Part shown: in pieces, positions 53,820 to 63,299 of the stretch
Numbering within the stretch: the first letter of the stretch is position 1
Layout of the letters: the number at the start of each line of letters is the position of its first letter
Source: Bog-473 sp963744225
Lineage (GTDB): Bacteria > Actinomycetota > Acidimicrobiia > Acidimicrobiales > RAAP-2
Length of the DNA stretch: 64,000 nt
Assembly (NCBI GenBank): GCA_963744225.1
Contig: CAVUSV010000005.1
Coordinates: 372,001 to 436,000 of the forward strand
Direction of reading: 5' to 3'
Translations under genes and position numbers: made by a program
The notes under the pieces: model-generated
What the model saw: only the letters and a program-made list of their open reading frames with translations
What the model was told of the DNA's origin: nothing
Databases searched by the model: none

Positions 53820-55300
53820 AGGACCCTTTCTCGGCGCGGCATGCAGAGTTGGACCTCCGCTCCCTCACCCGGCGCCGAGCGGACGATGGCCGACCCGCCG
53901 AAGCGCGTCATACGGGCGCGGATGGACTGGGCGATGCCCTGGCGATCCTCGGGCACTGCGTCGGGGTCGAACCCGCGGCCACGGTCCCGCACGTAGACCA
54001 TGACCGTGTTCGGCTCGACCTCGGCGTAGACCGAGACCTGGTCCGCTCCGGACCACTTGGCCGAGTTGACGGTGGCCTCCCGGGCCGCATCGAGCAGCGC
54101 CCGCAGGGGCTCGTCGAGCTCGCAGTCCCCGACCATGACCACCTGCACCGCAATCCCGTGATCGGCCTCCACCTGGCGCTGCAAAAGGCCCACGCCCTCC
54201 GCCAGGAGGGTGGCGTCCTCGCCGATGGCCCCAGGCGGCCGCCCCTCGAACAACCACGCCCGGAGCTCGCGCTCCTGCGCCCGGGCCAGGCGCATCACGT
54301 TTTGGGGATCGTCGGAGGAGCGTTGGATCAGCGCCAGGGTCTGGAGCACCGAGTCGTGGACGTGGGCCGCCATCTGGGCGCGTTCCTCGGCGAGGGCGCG
54401 GGCCTGGCGCTCGGCAATGAGATCCCGCAGCAGGCTGAGCCACCAGGGGCCGAAGATGATCACGCTGGCCCCGATGACCAGCACGGCTCCGCCGACAGGT
54501 CGCAAGGCGGCGGAGGTCGTGTGCCCCTCCACCAAGAGGGCGATCCCACCCGCGGCAACCAGAACCCCGACGGCCACGCGGGCGATGAGCCAGCGATGCC
54601 CCCGCCCATGGCTGTCCCCGCCGAGCATCGGGACGATTTCGCTGTCGATGAACGCCTTCTCCGACTCGTCGGCGTTGCGCCAGATCACGATGACCACGCC
54701 AGCGGCAAGAAGGGTGGGCCATCCGAGAAAGCCCACGAACGGTACGTGGAGGACGTTCGTGATGAGCTGCAACACGATCAGCAGCGGGATGACAATGGCG
54801 GCGATCAGGCGGATGCCGCGCCGGTCGTTGACAGCCCGGGAGTAGATGTTGCTGGACTCCCCCTCCCTGGGGATGAGCAACCAAGCCATTGCGTAGACGA
54901 ACACCATCACGCCACTGGCGATGGCCAGGAGCACGAACCCGATGCGCACCCAGGTGACATCGATACCGGTGGCCCTCGAGACGGCTCCGCAGACGCCGCC
55001 GAGCACCCGGTTGTCCTCGCTGCGTCGCAGCGAGCGCAGCTTCCGGCTCAAGTGGCGGTGGTCGTGGCGATGGCGCACGTGCGACCAGGGCCCGGAACGG
55101 TGTGACCAGTGCCCCTCGGGGTACGACCACGAACCCTCGGCCTCGTTCGACCGGCCGTTGGGCGGCGGCCCCGGCCCGGGCGCGGCCTGTGGTGGCTCTG
55201 TCGGGCGGCCACCGTCGGTGAGCGGTCGCGTGCCGGGATCGGGTGCCTCTGCGATACCCCGATGATCGCGCGCCGGGCCGAAGGTGGCTATCAGGGACAT
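53816..55300 (-). CDS. PspC-domain sensor histidine kinase
   Basis: A 494-residue protein starting MSLIATFGPARDHRG. After a Pro-rich lead, residues about 90-146 are a PspC domain (RRSEDNRVLGGVCGAVSRATGIDVTWVRIGFVLLAI). Five further hydrophobic segments follow. The HisKA_3-type acceptor is His in AAHVHDSVLQTLALIQR (about residue 315), then a degenerate N box (LLDAAREATVNSAKWS) and VRDRGRGFDPDAVPEDRQGIAQSI for ATP binding. It probably senses envelope stress and phosphorylates the LuxR partner. Confidence 0.88.
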   Translation of the reverse strand: MSLIATFGPARDHRGIAEAPDPGTRPLTDGGRPTEPPQAAPGPGPPPNGRSNEAEGSWSYPEGHWSHRSGPWSHVRHRHDHRHLSRKLRSLRRSEDNRVLGGVCGAVSRATGIDVTWVRIGFVLLAIASGVMVFVYAMAWLLIPREGESSNIYSRAVNDRRGIRLIAAIVIPLLIVLQLITNVLHVPFVGFLGWPTLLAAGVVIVIWRNADESEKAFIDSEIVPMLGGDSHGRGHRWLIARVAVGVLVAAGGIALLVEGHTTSAALRPVGGAVLVIGASVIIFGPWWLSLLRDLIAERQARALAEERAQMAAHVHDSVLQTLALIQRSSDDPQNVMRLARAQERELRAWLFEGRPPGAIGEDATLLAEGVGLLQRQVEADHGIAVQVVMVGDCELDEPLRALLDAAREATVNSAKWSGADQVSVYAEVEPNTVMVYVRDRGRGFDPDAVPEDRQGIAQSIRARMTRFGGSAIVRSAPGEGAEVQLCMPRRERVL

Positions 55301-55384
55301 CCCTGAGAAAGAGGGGGTCGCGTCAGGGTCGGACCAGGGTGATGCCGGATTCACGCCGGGCCGCCAGATCGTCAGGCTTCTCTC

Positions 55385-55726
55385 ATGGATACCGCGCCAG
55401 AAGAGACCCCGGGCGCCTCGGCGAGCGAGGAGCCCTCCCAGCAGCCTGCACAGCCCCCTCCCAACCCCCAGCCCCGACCGGCCGGTGAGCAGCGCCTTCA
55501 CCGCGCCGGTCGGGGCCGCATGGTCGCCGGCGTCGCCGCCGGCGTGGCCGACTACTTCGATGTCGACCCGACCATCGTTCGCATCGGATTCGTCGTCCTG
55601 ACCTTGATGGGCGGCGTGGCCGTGCCGCTGTACCTGGCTGGTTGGCTCCTTATCCCCGACGAGGAGAACGACCTCTCCGTCGCCGAGGAGCTGCTCGCCC
55701 GCGAGCGGGCTCGCGGCGCCTACTGA
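55385..55726 (+). CDS. PspC-domain membrane protein
   Basis: A 113-residue protein. A Pro/Gln-rich N-terminus (residues 1-35) precedes a PspC domain: RLHRAGRGRMVAGVAAGVADYFDVDPTIVRIGFVVLTLMGGVAVPLYLAGWLLIPDEE, with two membrane segments. The same domain is fused to the divergent kinase 85 bp away, so the two may interact. Confidence 0.87.
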   Translation: MDTAPEETPGASASEEPSQQPAQPPPNPQPRPAGEQRLHRAGRGRMVAGVAAGVADYFDVDPTIVRIGFVVLTLMGGVAVPLYLAGWLLIPDEENDLSVAEELLARERARGAY

Positions 55727-55787
55727 GCGGCGGTCGGGCAGCAACACCCCGAGTCCACTGACCCACCCAGATTGAGAGGAGACCCCG

Positions 55788-56255
55788 ATGCGCTACCGCT
55801 GGGACCCCGCCTACCCGATAAACCGTCGTGACATGGAGGCCGCCGACGCAAACCTGCGGGCGTCGGACGACGAGCGCAATGCGGTGGCGGACAAGCTCTC
55901 CCGCCACTACGCGGTGGGACGCCTTGACGAGTCCGAGTTCAAGCAGCGCCTCGATACGGCCATGTCGGCCACCACGAGGGGCGACCTCAATGGGCTGTTC
56001 GGCGATCTGCCCCCGCTCCCGAGCGAGCCCCTGCCCCCACCGCCACGACACCGCCGCGTGCTGCCCTGGGTTCTCCTTGTGGCCTTTGTTGTCATCGCCG
56101 CCGGGGCGACGATCCCCTTCTACCCCCTCCACGTGCCGTGGCTGCTCTTCGCCGTCGTGGGATTCGTGCTGTGGCGCCGGGCGGTGGGAGGCCACCACTG
56201 GCACCACTCCCACCGTCACGAAGGCGGCCGGCCGAGCTCGGTCATGGACCACTGA
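55788..56255 (+). CDS. DUF1707 SHOCT-like membrane protein
   Basis: A 155-residue protein with GAGAGGAGA upstream. NLRASDDERNAVADKLSRHYAVGRLDESEFKQRLDTAMSATTRGDLNGLFGDLP is a complete DUF1707 domain. Two hydrophobic segments (VLPWVLLVAFVVIAAGA; VPWLLFAVVGFVLW) and a His-rich tail (GGHHWHHSHRHEGG) follow; the tail might bind metal. Role unknown; it lies with stress-sensing PspC genes. Confidence 0.85.
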   Translation: MRYRWDPAYPINRRDMEAADANLRASDDERNAVADKLSRHYAVGRLDESEFKQRLDTAMSATTRGDLNGLFGDLPPLPSEPLPPPPRHRRVLPWVLLVAFVVIAAGATIPFYPLHVPWLLFAVVGFVLWRRAVGGHHWHHSHRHEGGRPSSVMDH

Positions 56256-56258
56256 GCG

Positions 56259-56732
56259 ATGCGCACCGACACCCACCGCGCCGAGACCGACGACGACCGG
56301 GCGGCCGTTCTCCGCTCCATGGTGCTCTTCGCCGGCCTCCCCGACGACGAACTCGACGAGATTGCCGTGCTGTGCGACGTCACCACCGCCCACCCGGGCC
56401 AAGTGGTCCAGGCCCAGGATGTGCCTGTCCGCTTCTGGCACGTCGTCGTCGGCGGCCACGCCGTGGTCCAGCGCGACGAGACCCCGATCGGGCTGCTCAC
56501 GAGGGGGGACTCCTGGTCGGAACACTCACTCCTCAACCGGCTGCCCTCGTCGATCGCCGTGGTGGCGTTGTCCCCGCTGACGCTGTTGACGATCGACGTA
56601 CGCCGGTTCTTCGAGATCCCCGAGCACCACCCCGTCCTGGCCGGTCGCCTCGTGGCGCGCTCGGCCACCTCGGCCGACCGACTGGCGCTGCCGGTGTTCA
56701 ACGCTTTGGCGCACCTGGCCGGCCAGGGCTGA
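56259..56732 (+). CDS. Cyclic-nucleotide-binding-like domain protein
   Basis: A 157-residue Crp-like effector domain without DNA-binding region: LRSMVLFAGLPDDELDEIAVLCDVTTAHPGQVVQAQDVPVRFWHVVVGGHAVVQRDETPIGLLTRGDSWSEHSLLNRLPSSIAVVAL. The phosphate-binding cassette is changed (SWSEHSLLN rather than FGE-x-AL-x-RA), so cAMP binding is doubtful. Starts 3 bp after the DUF1707 stop. Confidence 0.78.
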   Translation: MRTDTHRAETDDDRAAVLRSMVLFAGLPDDELDEIAVLCDVTTAHPGQVVQAQDVPVRFWHVVVGGHAVVQRDETPIGLLTRGDSWSEHSLLNRLPSSIAVVALSPLTLLTIDVRRFFEIPEHHPVLAGRLVARSATSADRLALPVFNALAHLAGQG

Positions 56733-56823
56733 ATCCGGGGGGCCCGGGCTGCCGGTACGATTGGCCTTGTTCCCGTGACGCCGGCGTGTGGCCGCGTCGA
56801 ACCCGTTTGAGGAGATCCCCCCT

Positions 56824-59067
56824 ATGCGCACCTTGGCCGGGTGGTGTGTCCGCCGTCGCCGTGTTGTCGTCCTGTTGTGGCTGGCTGCCATGGTGGGGTC
56901 GATTGCCCTGGTGAGTTCGGTCGGCACGAACTATTCGAACGACTTCCAGTTCCCCCACACGCAGTCGTTTGACGCCATCAACCTCTTGAAGTCCGTCGCG
57001 CCCGGCCATTCCGGCGACACCGAGGAAGTGGTCTTCGGAACCTCCGGTGGGACCAGCTTGACCGACCCCAGCGTCGGACAACGCATCAACACGTTGGTCA
57101 ACGAGATCAACGCCCTACCCAACGTGACGCACGTCACCAGCCCCTACGACGCCGCGGGCAACTTGGTCAACACGACCAACATCAACGCCGATCGGACCGT
57201 GGGGTTCTTCCAAGTTCCCTTTGACAAGCAGTCCAACAACATCGGGCACACCGAAGCCAAGAAATTCGTCGACGAGGTGACCAGGACGTCGGGCGGCGGC
57301 CTGACGGTCGCCGTCACGGGGCAGCTGGCTGAGAACGCCAACAACCCCTCGTTCAGCAGCACCGGGCTCGGCGTGCTCCTCGCCCTGATCGTGCTGCTGC
57401 TCATTTTCGGGTCGATCTTCGCCGCCCTGCTTCCGATCATCTCGGCGCTGTTCGCACTGGGGACGGCTGTCGGCATCATCGGATTGCTCAGCCATGTCAT
57501 CGGCATGCCGTCGATCTCCCCCGAGCTGATGCTGCTGATCGGACTGGGCGTCGGCGTGGACTACGCGCTCTTCATCGTGACGCGGCACCGCCAGGGACTC
57601 GTCGCGGGCCGTGACGCAGAGTCCTCCATCGTGAACGCCGTCAACACGTCGGGCCGGGCCGTCCTGTTCGCGGGAATCATCGTGTGCATCGCGCTGCTGG
57701 GCATGTTCGCCCTCGGGGTCAGCTTCCTCTACGGACTCGCCCTGGCCGCCGCCATCGGCGTCGCGCTGACCATGGTGGCCGCCCTCACGCTGCTCCCGGC
57801 CATGCTCGGCTTCATCGGGCCCAAGGTGATGAGCCGCAAGCAGAAGCGGAACCTGGCCGAAAACGGGCCGCGGATCATCGGCGCGGACAGCAAGGGCTTC
57901 TGGCCGAAGTGGGCCGACCGCGTCGCGAAGTACCCGTGGGTCTCGGCCGGCGCCGCGCTGCTGGTGATCGTCATCCTGGCCCTGCCCTTCTTCTCGCTCC
58001 GGTTGGGTTCGGCCGACCAGGGCACGGACCCGGCGGGAACATCCACTCGGGTCGCCTTCGACACGCTGTCCCGAGGGTTCGGCCCCGGGTACACGGGGCC
58101 TCTGGAGTTGGTGGGCGTCGTGCAGCCGGACCAGCGCTCCGTCATCAACGCGGTCGTGCAGGACGTCTCGCGCCAACCGGACGTGGCTCGCGTCGCCCAG
58201 CCGGTCTACATCCCGAGCAAGACGGGATCCGGCGACGTCGTCCTGGTGAACGTCTATCCGGGTTCGGCCCCTCAGGACAGCGCGACCACGAACCTGGTCA
58301 ACCACCTGCGGGGAGAGACGATCCCGCAGGCCGTCGGCCGCTCGGGTGTCAACCTGCTGGTGGGCGGGACCACAGCCATTTACATCGACTTCTCCAACGT
58401 CCTCAGCGCCAAGCTGCCCCTGTTCATCGGCCTGGTCGTGGTGTTGTCCTTCTTGCTGCTCATGACCGTGTTCAGAAGCGTCGTCATTCCGCTCACCGCC
58501 GCCTGCATGAACCTGCTCTCCATCGGAGCTGCCTTCGGGATCTTGGTGGCGGTCTTCCAATGGGGTTACGCGGGTTCGCTGATCGGCCTCACCGGCACCA
58601 GCCCGGTGGAGGCCTTCCTCCCCGTGATGCTCTTCGCCATTCTGTTCGGACTATCGATGGACTACCAGGTCTTCCTGGTTTCGCGCATGCACGAGGAGTA
58701 CATCAAGTCGGGCGGCAACAACAGGGTCGCCGTACGCAACGGACTGGCGGCCACCGGCAAGACGATCACGGCGGCCGCGTTGATCATGATCCTCGTGTTC
58801 GGCTCCTTCATCCTCGGGGGCGAGCGGGTGATCAAGGAGTTCGGCATCGGGCTGGCGGGGGGCATCCTCGTCGACGCCGTCTTCATCCGGATGGCGATCG
58901 TGCCGTCGATCATGATCCTCTTCGGCAAGGCCAACTGGTGGCTCCCCGCGTGGCTGGACCGGATCCTGCCGAAGGTCTCAGTCGATGCCGACGATCTGGC
59001 CTCCCATCCGATCGATCAGACGGGCGCCGAGCAGGAGCCCGAGTTGGCGGGCACCACCACGCCTTAA
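56824..59067 (+). CDS. MMPL-family RND transporter
   Basis: A 747-residue protein starting MRTLAGWCVRRRRVVVLLWLAAMVGSIALVS with TTTGAGGAGA upstream. About twelve membrane helices in two RND halves: SPELMLLIGLGVGVDYALFIVTRHRQGL and FLPVMLFAILFGLSMDYQVFLVSRMHEEY each carry the GxGxDY / GLSMDY proton-relay motif. Two outer porter regions fall after helices 1 and 7. It probably exports a lipid or hydrophobic compound. Last gene of the run; convergent with the next. Confidence 0.92.
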   Translation: MRTLAGWCVRRRRVVVLLWLAAMVGSIALVSSVGTNYSNDFQFPHTQSFDAINLLKSVAPGHSGDTEEVVFGTSGGTSLTDPSVGQRINTLVNEINALPNVTHVTSPYDAAGNLVNTTNINADRTVGFFQVPFDKQSNNIGHTEAKKFVDEVTRTSGGGLTVAVTGQLAENANNPSFSSTGLGVLLALIVLLLIFGSIFAALLPIISALFALGTAVGIIGLLSHVIGMPSISPELMLLIGLGVGVDYALFIVTRHRQGLVAGRDAESSIVNAVNTSGRAVLFAGIIVCIALLGMFALGVSFLYGLALAAAIGVALTMVAALTLLPAMLGFIGPKVMSRKQKRNLAENGPRIIGADSKGFWPKWADRVAKYPWVSAGAALLVIVILALPFFSLRLGSADQGTDPAGTSTRVAFDTLSRGFGPGYTGPLELVGVVQPDQRSVINAVVQDVSRQPDVARVAQPVYIPSKTGSGDVVLVNVYPGSAPQDSATTNLVNHLRGETIPQAVGRSGVNLLVGGTTAIYIDFSNVLSAKLPLFIGLVVVLSFLLLMTVFRSVVIPLTAACMNLLSIGAAFGILVAVFQWGYAGSLIGLTGTSPVEAFLPVMLFAILFGLSMDYQVFLVSRMHEEYIKSGGNNRVAVRNGLAATGKTITAAALIMILVFGSFILGGERVIKEFGIGLAGGILVDAVFIRMAIVPSIMILFGKANWWLPAWLDRILPKVSVDADDLASHPIDQTGAEQEPELAGTTTP

Positions 59068-59071
59068 GCCC

Positions 59072-60043
59072 TCACCAGGCGTAGTCCTCCGGCGCCGTCT
59101 TGTAGCCCGGGAAGATCTCGTCCAGACGCGCCAGCACCTTGTCGTCCAGGGTGATCTCCACGGCATGCAGAGCCGAGTCCAGATGCTCGGGTGTCCGCGG
59201 CCCGACGATCGGCGCGGTCACCGCCGGCCTCGTGAGCAGCCAGGCCAGGCCGACCGTCCCGGGATCCTCGCCGAGCTCTGCGCAAAGGTCTTCGTAGGCC
59301 TCGAGCTGGGGCCGCTGCGCCTCGATGATCTCGGCGGTGTGCCCGGCATAGCGGCGGCTGCCATCGCGCTGCTTGCGCACGACGCCACCCAGTAACCCGC
59401 CCCGGAGCGGCGACCACGGGATGACGCCCAGCCCGTAGGTCTGGGCCGCGGGGAGCACCTCGCGCTCGATGTCACGCACCATGAGGTTGTAGAACGACTG
59501 TTCGCTCACCAGGCCCATGAAGTTCCGGCGGGCCGCCGCCTCCTGAGCCCGCGCGATATGCCAGCCGGCGAAATTGGAGGAGCCGACATAGAGGATCTTT
59601 CCCTGCACCCGCAGGACCTCCATGGCCTCCCAGATCTCGTCCCACCCGCTCCCACGGTCGATGTGGTGCATCTGGTACAGGTCGATGTAGTCCGTCTGGA
59701 GGCGGCGCAGGCTGGCGTCGCAGGCCCGCCGGATGTTGAGCGCGGAGAGCCGGCCCTCGTTGGGCCACTCCCCCATGTCACCGAAGAGCTTGGTCGCGAT
59801 GACGGTCTTCTCCCGGCGTTCACCGCCCTGGGCGAACCAGCGGCCGACGATCTCCTCCGTGGCGCCCCGGCCCTTGGAGCGGCCATAGACGTTCGCCGAG
59901 TCGAAGAAGTTGATCCCGGCCTCCAAGGCCGCGTCCATGATGGAGAACGAGGTCGGCTCGTCCGTCTCGGGCCCGAAATTCATGGTGCCCAGGCAAACGC
60001 GGCTGACGGTGAGGCCGGTGCGGCCGAGGTGTGTGTAGCGCAT
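59072..60043 (-). CDS. Aldo/keto reductase
   Basis: A 323-residue TIM-barrel NADPH enzyme. NFFDSANVYGRSKGRGATEEIVGRWF supplies catalytic Asp and Tyr, VIATKLFG the Lys, and DYIDLYQMHHIDR the His. SNFAGWHIARAQEAA and PIVGPRTPEHLDSAL bind substrate and cofactor. Close to the general AKR group that reduces aldehydes and ketones; substrate unknown. Confidence 0.9.
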   Translation of the reverse strand: MRYTHLGRTGLTVSRVCLGTMNFGPETDEPTSFSIMDAALEAGINFFDSANVYGRSKGRGATEEIVGRWFAQGGERREKTVIATKLFGDMGEWPNEGRLSALNIRRACDASLRRLQTDYIDLYQMHHIDRGSGWDEIWEAMEVLRVQGKILYVGSSNFAGWHIARAQEAAARRNFMGLVSEQSFYNLMVRDIEREVLPAAQTYGLGVIPWSPLRGGLLGGVVRKQRDGSRRYAGHTAEIIEAQRPQLEAYEDLCAELGEDPGTVGLAWLLTRPAVTAPIVGPRTPEHLDSALHAVEITLDDKVLARLDEIFPGYKTAPEDYAW

Positions 60044-60070
60044 TTGCGCGAACCTAATGGTCCGGTCGCC

Positions 60071-61663
60071 CTAGTGCTCCGGAGGCGAGGACTGCAACAC
60101 GATTGGGCGGAGTATGTGGAGGCCGCCGCCCGGTTCCGCCGGCCCTGATCCGGCGGGAGGGACCGCGTCCTCGCCACGCGCCGTCGCCGTCTCGCCGTTG
60201 CCACCCGGTGCGGTGGAGGCGGCTCGAGCAGAACTGGTCGGCACGGGCTCGGCTGGGAACACGACCTCGACCTCGAGGCCTCCGGCGGGGCGCGCCGTGA
60301 TCGTGAGCGTGGCGCCGTGCGCGGCGGCGATCGCCTTGACGATGGACAGGCCGAGGCCGAACCCCTCTCCGGCGTTCGTGCGTTCGGCCCCGAGCCGCTC
60401 GAACGGTTCGTACAGCCGATCAATCTGGCCGGGATCGACCACGAGGCCGTCGTTGGCGATCCACAGGCGGCCGCTGCCGGCACGGGCCTCCGTCCGGACC
60501 ACGACGGCACCGCCGGGCACGTTGTGGCGGAGCGCGTTATCGAGCACGTTCGCCACCAGGCGCTCGACCAGGCGTGGATCCCCGCGTAGCGCTGCCGGCG
60601 CGAGCGTCGGCATGACGCGGACACCGCGCACCTCGGCCTCGGCCCGCCGTGCCACCAGCAGTTCGCGCACCAGCGGGGCGAGATCGAGCGCCGAGCGTCG
60701 TGACCGCGCCCGCCTGCACCCTCGAAAGGATCAGGAGCGCGTCGATCAATTGCTCCTGTTGCTCGCCCGACGCCAGGATCCGCTCGTGCGCGGCGCGCAG
60801 TGTGTCGGCCGTGGCCTCGGGATCCGACAGCGCCACCTGGGCCAGGGCGCGCTGGCGGGCCAGGGGCGTCCGCAGCTCGTGCGACGCGTTGGCCACGAAC
60901 TGGCGCTGGGAGCGGAAAGAGGCGTCGAGCCGCTCGAGTAGGCCGTCGATGGTGTCACCGAGCTCCTTGAGCTCGTCGTCGGGACCATGCAGGGACAAGC
61001 GCTGGTGCAGGTTGGACACCGAGATGTCGCGGGCCGTGGACGTGATGACCCGCAAAGGCCGCAGGACCCGGCCGGCCACGACCCAGCCCAACCCGATGGA
61101 GAGGAGGGCCATGATCCCGAGTGCGACACCGGACTCGATCAGTAGCTGTCGCAGCTCCTTGCTCTGGTAGGCGTGCGCCAGGGTCTCGAGCTGGCGTGTT
61201 GTCTGCGCGACCTCATCCTGTTGGTGTTTCAGCTGGGCGGGAGTCGGCGGCGCTTGGGCGGGCCCCGTTTGCGCCTGGGCGGACACGCCCGGAAGCGGCG
61301 AGTGGCCGGTGCCGCGTCACGACACCGCCGCTGGCGGAGCCAGTACGGCCGCTGCCGGACCGCGTCTGGTTGCGAGCTCGAGATGCTCAAGGCGCCGCCT
61401 TTGGGTCCGAGCGGGGCGGCGCCGATCTGGAACCCGGCGAAGGTCAACCCGTTCTTCCCGTGGGCGATGAAGGCGTTGCCCGTGGCCGCGTCGACGAGGA
61501 AGTAGGTCGTGCCCAGCAGCGCGGCGCCCGACAAGAGGAAGAGCGCGCCGTACAGCATCGTCAGGCGGAGGCGCACCGTCCGTCGCGGCAGGCGGGCCCA
61601 GCGCCCTCCCCGCAACAGCCGGCCGGCGGACGACACCACTCCCTCAGATCCGGTAGCCGGCAC
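60071..61663 (-). CDS. OmpR-type sensor histidine kinase, two frame breaks
   Basis: Three frames make one kinase of about 530 residues. The first (GTG 61663) has the membrane segment LRLTMLYGALFLLSGAALLGTTYFLV; near 61300 it breaks into the second, with a second membrane segment (LIESGVALGIMALLSIGLGWVVAG), HAMP, and FVANASHELRTPLARQRALAQ (phospho-acceptor His). Near 60690 it moves to the third: VANVLDNALRHN (N box), LWIANDGL (G1) and GFGLGLSIVKAIAAAHG (G2). Paired with the OmpR regulator, which overlaps its start by 20 bases. Confidence 0.87.
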
Positions 61664-62298
61664 GCGCCACGGTTTCGATCAGCGGGGGCTCGCCGAGTTT
61701 GGTCCGCAACCGGCTCATCGTGACCTTCACCGCGTTGGTGAAGGGATCGGCCGCCTCGTCCCAGACGCGCTCGAGCAATTCCTCGGCCGAGACTGCCCTG
61801 CCTCCGGATGCCATGAGGAGTTTGAGCACACCGAACTCCTTGGGCGACAGATCAAGCATCCGGCCGGCGCGGCGCACCCGGCGCTGCGCGGAGTCGAGCT
61901 CCAGATCGCCGTGCCGGAGGACGGGCGGGAGGGCCGGCTGCGCCCTTCGGTACAGCGCGCCGATGCGCGCCGACGAGGACGGGGAAGTCGAACGGCTTGG
62001 ACAAGTAGTCGTCGGCTCCGAGCTCGAGCCCGCCGACGAGGTCGTCGATCGTGCCGGCCGCGGTGAGCATCAGGACCCGGGCACGACACCCGCGCTCGAG
62101 CATGCGCCGGCAGACCTCGTCGCCGTGGATGCCGGGCAGATCGCGATCGAGGACCACGACGTCGTAGTCGGTGCAGAGGACGTGGTCGAGCCCCGACGTC
62201 CCGTCGAACGCCACGTCCACGGCCATGTCGGCCCGCCGGAGCCCGACGCCCACGGTTTCCGCCAGCTCTTCATCGTCTTCCACGACCAGCACGCGCAC
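61644..62298 (-). CDS. OmpR-family response regulator, one extra base
   Basis: Starts from GTG 62298 as RVLVVEDDEELAETVGVGLRRADM; VVVLDRDLPGIHGDEVC holds the acceptor Asp and YLSKPFDFP the Lys. Near 61981 an extra G breaks the frame; removing it gives ARIGALYRRAQPALPPVLRHGD and the winged-helix domain LDLSPKEFGVLKLLMASGGRAVSAEELLERVWDEAADPFTNAVKVTMSRLRTKLG. Controls genes with the downstream kinase. Confidence 0.9.
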
Positions 62299-62547
62299 CG
62301 CGGAAGCCCTCCCTGTTCGATCTCTCGCCAGGATGATCCTGCGGAGGTTTCAATTTCGTAACGCCCGCACCGCAACGTCCAGTGGCCGTCAGCTGTGCCT
62401 GCGCTGTGAATCGGCTTGGGCGCACGCCTGGGCACCGACCTGGTGCACCACCGCGGCATCTGGCGCAACGCTCCCGAAACCTCGGTCGTCGTACAACTCA
62501 ACCGATCCCGGCGCACCGGCTGCGTTGAGGAACCCGAAGGAGGCCAT

Positions 62548-63299
62548 ATGGACGAGGACCAGGACGAAGGAGTCGAAGGAATGGACGAGAGATCGATTGC
62601 CACCGGGCCGGTCGCCCCCGCCGGACCGGATCGCCGGCAGCGCCGCCGCGTGATGCCCGTCGCGGCGGCGCTGCTCGGCATCGCCTTCGTAGCTGCAGCG
62701 TGCTCGAGCGGACCGACGAGCCCAGGCGTCGCCGGTTCCGGATCCACGCCCACGACCGCGTCGGCGTCGGCGTCGGCGAACGCAGCCTCGTCCGGGAAGT
62801 CGGACGCGTCTCGTGCGGCGGCGGCGCTGGCGTTCTCCCAGTGCATGCGGTCGCACGGCGTGGCCAATTTCCCCGACCCCAGTAGAGGAGGGCAGATCCA
62901 GATACAGAGTGGCGGGCCGGGCGGCTCGAACCGGACCTCCAGCGGGCTCGACCCGAACAACCCCACCTTCCAGTCCGCCCAGCGGGCCTGCCAGCACCTG
63001 ATGCCCGCGCCGAGCGCGGCCGCAACAGCACCAGGCCTTCAGCAACGCCCTCAAGCAGTCCCAATGCATGCGCGCCCAGGGCATCAAGGACTTCCCCGAC
63101 CCCCAGAGCTCCAACGGCCGCATCAGCATGCGGATCAACGGTGGTGCCAGCAGTGACCTGAACCCGAACAACCCGCTCTTCCAGCGGGCGCAGAGCCGTA
63201 TGCATGCCGAACGCCCCGAAGCCACCCGCTGGGGGCAGCTCCACTGGTGGCTCGGGAACGGCGGCTCCAGCAGTAGCGGCTCGGGTTCGGGGTCGGCTG
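62548..63299 (+). CDS. Lipoprotein with two tandem CMR-FPDP domains, frame breaks
   Basis: From ATG 62548 with GAAGGAGG upstream. RRVMPVAAALLGIAFVAAACSSG is a lipoprotein signal (lipobox AAAC). A Ser/Ala-rich linker precedes two repeated domains of about 60 residues: FSQCMRSHGVANFPDPSRGGQIQI...LDPNNPTFQSAQRACQHLMP, then QSQCMRAQGIKDFPDPQSSNGRISM...LNPNNPLFQRAQ. The frame breaks near 63020 and again near 63195. Actinobacterial homologues sit next to MacAB-type exporters, as here. Exact 3' end uncertain. Confidence 0.72.
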
